Assembly: GCA_029379385.1 (NCBI GenBank)
Contig: CM055609.1
Coordinates: 5,084,001 to 5,148,000, forward strand
Direction of reading: 5' to 3'
Source of the DNA: Quillaja saponaria
Lineage: Eukaryota > Streptophyta > Magnoliopsida > Fabales > Quillajaceae
Length of the DNA: 64,000 bases
Each line of letters begins with the position of its first letter. The first letter of the stretch is position 1. This document shows positions 59,901 through 64,000 of this stretch, piece by piece. A program made the translations under genes and the position numbers. The notes beneath the pieces are model-generated. The model was not told the origin of the DNA. It made no database searches and worked only from the letters and a program-made list of their open reading frames with translations.

Positions 59901-62900
59901 TTTTTTTTAAATAAAAATTTTATATTCTTAAATATCCTCTATTGATGCAAAACCAGCAATTTGCCTCTTTTATTTTTCTTACAGGTTCCGCTTTCCAGTT
60001 GCTCCGTTTTTCTTGCTGGATATCTCTATTATGATTTGTGTCCAAGACTTGTTTCAAATGGTCGGCTAAATGAGGTAATTAGCACACTGTTTTTAAGTTT
60101 TTAATCGTTCATCTAATTCTTGACATTTTGACTTTTTGGATGCTTTGAATTCCAATGATGTCTTTTTTAAATAAATAGAATGAGAAAAAGGGTTGTAGAT
60201 TAATTAGATAAGACTACTCCCACAGCATTTATTAATATCAAAAGAAAAAACATAGACTTTCAAATCTAAACAATGTGAGACTGCACACTACTCATATATA
60301 TTCTAACAGTCTTGTGTTGTTTTTTTGTTTTTGTTTTTGTTTTTTAGTCTTTTAGGCGGTGAACCTTGTATATATCTTGTGTACTAGGGTTTGCCCCCTC
60401 CAGTGGTGCTTTAGTGAATTTTTACATTAAAAAATGTGGATGTTGAATGATTTCATTTCCATTTAAAGTGCGAGATTAAACTCCTTGGTTGCATGCTGTT
60501 TTGATGCAAAAGAATCTATATTCTGATTACAATTTCAATAACTTTTTGGTTACAGATTTACATGAAAGTTACACAGTTGAGTTCATTCTTATAAAATTTT
60601 GTCAAAAGTATATGGTGTTACTATGAATCAAGCAGTAAAAATGTTTATGCTGTGTTTGGATCTTGGAAAATAATGATGGCAAAGGAAATTGTAAAAAGGT
60701 TATAAATGTGCAACCTAATTTATTTAGAAAATTTCTCATTTCATTATCCTTTGACTTGCATTTTCCATTGTAAAGATCCAACCCAAAAATGAAGAAGGAA
60801 AGAATCTTGAAGTTTGACTTTGATCCCATTATCTGACCTTAAGCTTATTCTATGTTTATTGATTTTTTTGCTTAATATGCATACATACAGGTGTCTTGTT
60901 CCCATCCTATCATTTTCGTTCTTGATGAGATTTTCTTTACTCATTAGGCTCTTTCTTATGCAAAAGAGGCTCATCGACTACGCACTAAACTCTTCCAAGA
61001 GAAATTTATGTATTCCAGTTGAGCAGCAGGATGAAAAATGCAATGAAACTGGAACTTTCTTCCTGAACCAAAAATATGGCCTGAAGAATCTCCAAGTGAA
61101 CAGATCAGTTGCCAGAACTGTTTTGTTCTTTGACTCTATTTCATGGGATTTTGAAGCCTGTTATCTCAGTGCATGGAAAATAATGCAATGTTATCTTGAA
61201 AGCACACTTCAGGTTCGACTTATTTTCTATATCTCATAATGCGTCTCATGTTGGAACTAACATGTCGAGGTGGATCTTCTGTATTTACCTACATTGCTGG
61301 AGTTTTGATCACTTGTACAACATGCAGGTTGGGATCATCCATGAAATCATTGGGAATGGGGCTGAAGCTGAAACTTTTTTCCAGTGGGGGAAAAGCATCT
61401 CTTTTTCACAAAGCTTACCAATGTTTATAATCACATTCTCTTCCATCTTGGGTATGGGAATAACTTTAGTTTCTTTGTCCATGGATTGTCAAATTTTCTT
61501 TCTCTACTTAATTTTGAAGTGATGTGGCAATCAGCTAATCTTGCTTCTAACTTAATTTGCTAGGAAAACTATACTGTAAGAGAAGACAGTGGGATTTAGC
61601 AGAAAAGGAACTTAAAATAGCCAAGCAGATTTTGCTGGAAACCAGCACATGTTGTTGCTCAAAGTGCAGATTGATACTTGAAGTAAACATTGATCAGTAT
61701 CTTGGTGATTTATGTCGACATAGAATTGATAGTACTAGAGGTGATATTTCCATAGAGATATTATCAGATGCCAAAAGACTGTACAAATCAGCTCTTGAGA
61801 AACTAAATCTTTCTGAGTGGAAAAACTCTCTTAGCTGCCCTGAAGATTCCGGTGCTGAAGGTGCAATTGTTGGAGCAATTCTTGTGAGAAATGCCAAATG
61901 TAATGTTGGTAATAATTCTGCTTGCTCTACAGCAAGTCAACGGGATGTGATGAAATCCACAAGAGAAGGGCCAAAAATCAAGACAGGAGGCAAACAGAGC
62001 AGAAAGACAAAGAATGCAACAAAGCATATACCAAAGGAGCAAAGCTTAGTACCTGATAGTAATTTAAGGTTAACTCGTTCCAGATATCGGTCTTTGCAGA
62101 ACCAATGCATAAGCAGTTCTAGTGAGTCAGAAGTTGGCATTTCAAAAGATTTGGGAGGCAATGAGGTTTCTGATGGGTCTGATATGCTTAGTCATTCACT
62201 TTTGAAACAGACAAGTTGTAAAGTTTCTTTGAGGTGTGAAACATGTATGTGCAACAAAATGAGATGCTGGCAGAGTCTTCCAGGTGAAGTTATGGAATCT
62301 AGGTTGCTGCAAGATTATATTCATCTGAAATGGGAGTTTGTCAGAAGGCAACTTTTGATGAAGCTACTCAATGGCCTAGGTATGGTTGCAACTGCATATA
62401 TTATGTTTTCACTCTGCTATTGCTTCAGTGCACATAAGAATGAAGTCGCATAAAATAGTCTATCCACACTTCTTCAGCACTTGTACGCAACTGGAATCTT
62501 ATTTTTGAAATTGTTAACACTGTAAAAAAAAAAAAAGAAAGTGAGATCTTTTGATGCTTTGGCTTTTACAAATTACATCAAATACACTTTTGCGTCACTA
62601 GTTCACCAAAGAATGGACATCCAGTTGGTTATTATTTGTTGTCATCATTTTATAAATGTATGCTTCTGTGGACACTAACGAGTGAAGTTCTTCTCATGCA
62701 ACAACTTGACGATCTAGAAGTTCTTACTCAAAAGTCAGATCTACTCTCAGGAATGTTACTCTATCCCTAACCTAACCCCAACACCCCCTCCCCCTAAAAA
62801 TGGAATAATTTACCCACTTGCTGATCTGTGGAAGTTCCAGGGTTAAACTGAAATGGGTCTGGCAGTGATTGGCTTCCGTCTGAGAGCTGTATTTATGCCT

Positions 62901-63974
62901 TTGTGGCCTTGGTAGTTCTGCTGGTTGCCAAAAATCAGAAAGTTTATCTCCATTGATCTTCTAGTTTTTAATTTTCCAGTGGCTGGGATTTGGCTGGGGA
63001 ACTGTAACTTCAAATGCTCATAGTTTTGGATTTTTGTCTGCTGAAGGTTTACATTTCTATGATGGCACTTGTCAGATCATGTTTGATAGAAAGTCCATTT
63101 TATACATTAAAGGAATTTGAGTTATACTTCTCTTTGATGGGAAACAAATCTTCCCTCTTTTAATTGGATGTGAGCATTTGAAGAGTTTGAGTTTCATGAC
63201 AAAAAAAGCTTGTCTTATCTGCAACTCAGCCTTGGATGATAACATAAGATAAGGAGTCTAGCTTTGAGTATCAGAGAATAGTTGCTGCAATCTTGGTTTG
63301 TAATTTCCAACTGGTGCCGCTTAGCTCAAGAAAGTTAAGAATCAGTACTGATATTGCGTATTTATTGCCTCGTTTTTGTGAACAGCTTGGTTTGGATCGA
63401 CAATAAATATTGAAATTGTGTCTGTGGTTTAGTGTTCTAGGAAGGTGAGGTTGAATGGAGACATCACATCAATAAGAGATGAGTAATATATGAGAATTTG
63501 TTTTGTAGTGAAAACCATTATTTTGCTAAGAATATAGACTAATAAAGTAACTAAACAAGCGAATCAAACTAGGGTGGTTTGTGCATGCATACAAGAATGG
63601 ATAGCCTACTGCATACATAGTTTCACTTGTTTTAATATAACTGGGACCTTTTTTTTTACCTCTTAATTTTGTCAAGGTCAATGACAAGTACTATATAGTG
63701 TATTTTGCTTTGCCTTTGATATAAGCATTTGACTTGCAGGGAAATGCTTTGCATCTCTTGGTGAAATCCATGAAGCACATGAAATACTTTTCCGAAGCAT
63801 ACTTGTCCTAACCAGCAGAAATTCATTCAGCCACAGTTCCTCTTCTGTTTCACTTACTTGTCTTCTTGGTTTGGTCGGGAAGGACATTGCAGGAGATGTA
63901 TTTACTGTTGAACGTGCAGCAATACTTTATGATCTTTGCTGGTTCTCTTTGAAGAGTTACAGCAACGATACAGG
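52402..63974 (+). CDS. ESP: Separase (ESP1), N-terminal two thirds; 1-nt frame break in exon 15; continues past window
   Basis: Separase cleaves the kleisin subunit of cohesin at anaphase. Eighteen exons: 52402-53054, 53479-53653, 53729-53833, 54416-54550, 54645-55132, 55849-55963, 56490-56615, 58128-58379, 58461-58577, 58708-58929, 59039-59149, 59258-59422, 59516-59863, 59985-60074, 60948-61212, 61328-61451, 61564-62379, 63740-63974. They cover about 1,513 of an expected ~2,150-2,200 residues, all in the helical repeat region; the catalytic His/Cys domain lies beyond the window. Family segments include [73 protein letters not shown] and [13 protein letters not shown] at 52402 has a good context (GCCATGGCC); the upstream in-frame TTG is not a start. 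In exon 15 one extra base shifts the frame to TGA at 61020-61022; the next exons are intact. Confidence 0.9.
56890..56919. repeat. (GA)n microsatellite in separase intron 7
   Basis: About 15 uninterrupted AG dinucleotides; the intron (56616-58127) is one of the longest in the gene. Useful as a polymorphic marker by nature of the repeat; no regulatory role is implied. Confidence 0.9.
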
Positions 63975-64000
63975 GTACTTATAATAGTGTTATTGATCTG

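Noticed and set aside
1..64000. CRISPR arrays, bacterial operons, phage or viral insertions, tRNA and rRNA genes
   Set aside because: None seen. The window is plant nuclear DNA and no regular spacer-repeat array, tRNA cloverleaf or rRNA segment was recognised by eye; a tRNA and Rfam scan could still find small RNAs.

Overview
The window is nuclear DNA from a flowering plant, almost certainly a eudicot (perhaps a woody rosid; the species is not identifiable from sequence alone). It has AT-rich intergenic DNA, many short exons with GT..AG introns, plant-only families (fibrillin, plantacyanin, SGS3, GATA26-like) and small hAT-type miniature transposons. ORFs rarely equal genes here, so I rebuilt the gene models exon by exon, checking splice sites and reading phase.

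Layout: (1) 145-1964 (+) 3' part of a plastid fibrillin gene of the FBN3/PAP4 type, followed at about 2840-3412 by a decayed tandem partial copy. (2) 4430-9440 (+) patatin-like acyl hydrolase, seven exons, with a 784-bp hAT-like MITE in intron 5. (3) 10706-10858 (+) MIR394 hairpin. (4) 13732-14376 (-) plantacyanin with all copper ligands and a miR408-complementary site just after the start codon. (5) 16631-27358 (-) fifteen-exon GT28/sterol-glucosyltransferase-like gene, intact except for a 1-nt excess in exon 5. (6) 28604-32814 (-) SGS3. (7) 36784-38410 (+) small GATA26/27-like zinc-finger gene. (8) about 39736-42851 (+) lung-seven-transmembrane (TMEM87/GPR107-type) pseudogene, split by a 537-bp hAT MITE with perfect 8-bp target duplications. 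(9) 43956-46093 (+) PYM. (10) 47182-50262 (-) MRT4. (11) 52402 to the window end (+) 5' part of separase, 18 exons, with a 1-nt excess in exon 15.

These are mostly unlinked housekeeping genes, not an operon-like system. Several touch RNA biology: SGS3 (siRNA amplification), MIR394, a miR408 target, PYM (exon-junction-complex recycling) and MRT4 (60S biogenesis). Their proximity is probably chance.

I found no convincing undescribed system. The most useful observations are the two 1-nt frame breaks in otherwise intact genes (sequence error or real lesions), the two MITEs defined with target-site duplications, the multiply broken 7TM pseudogene, and a scatter of 45-160 bp diverged tandem duplications in non-coding DNA.
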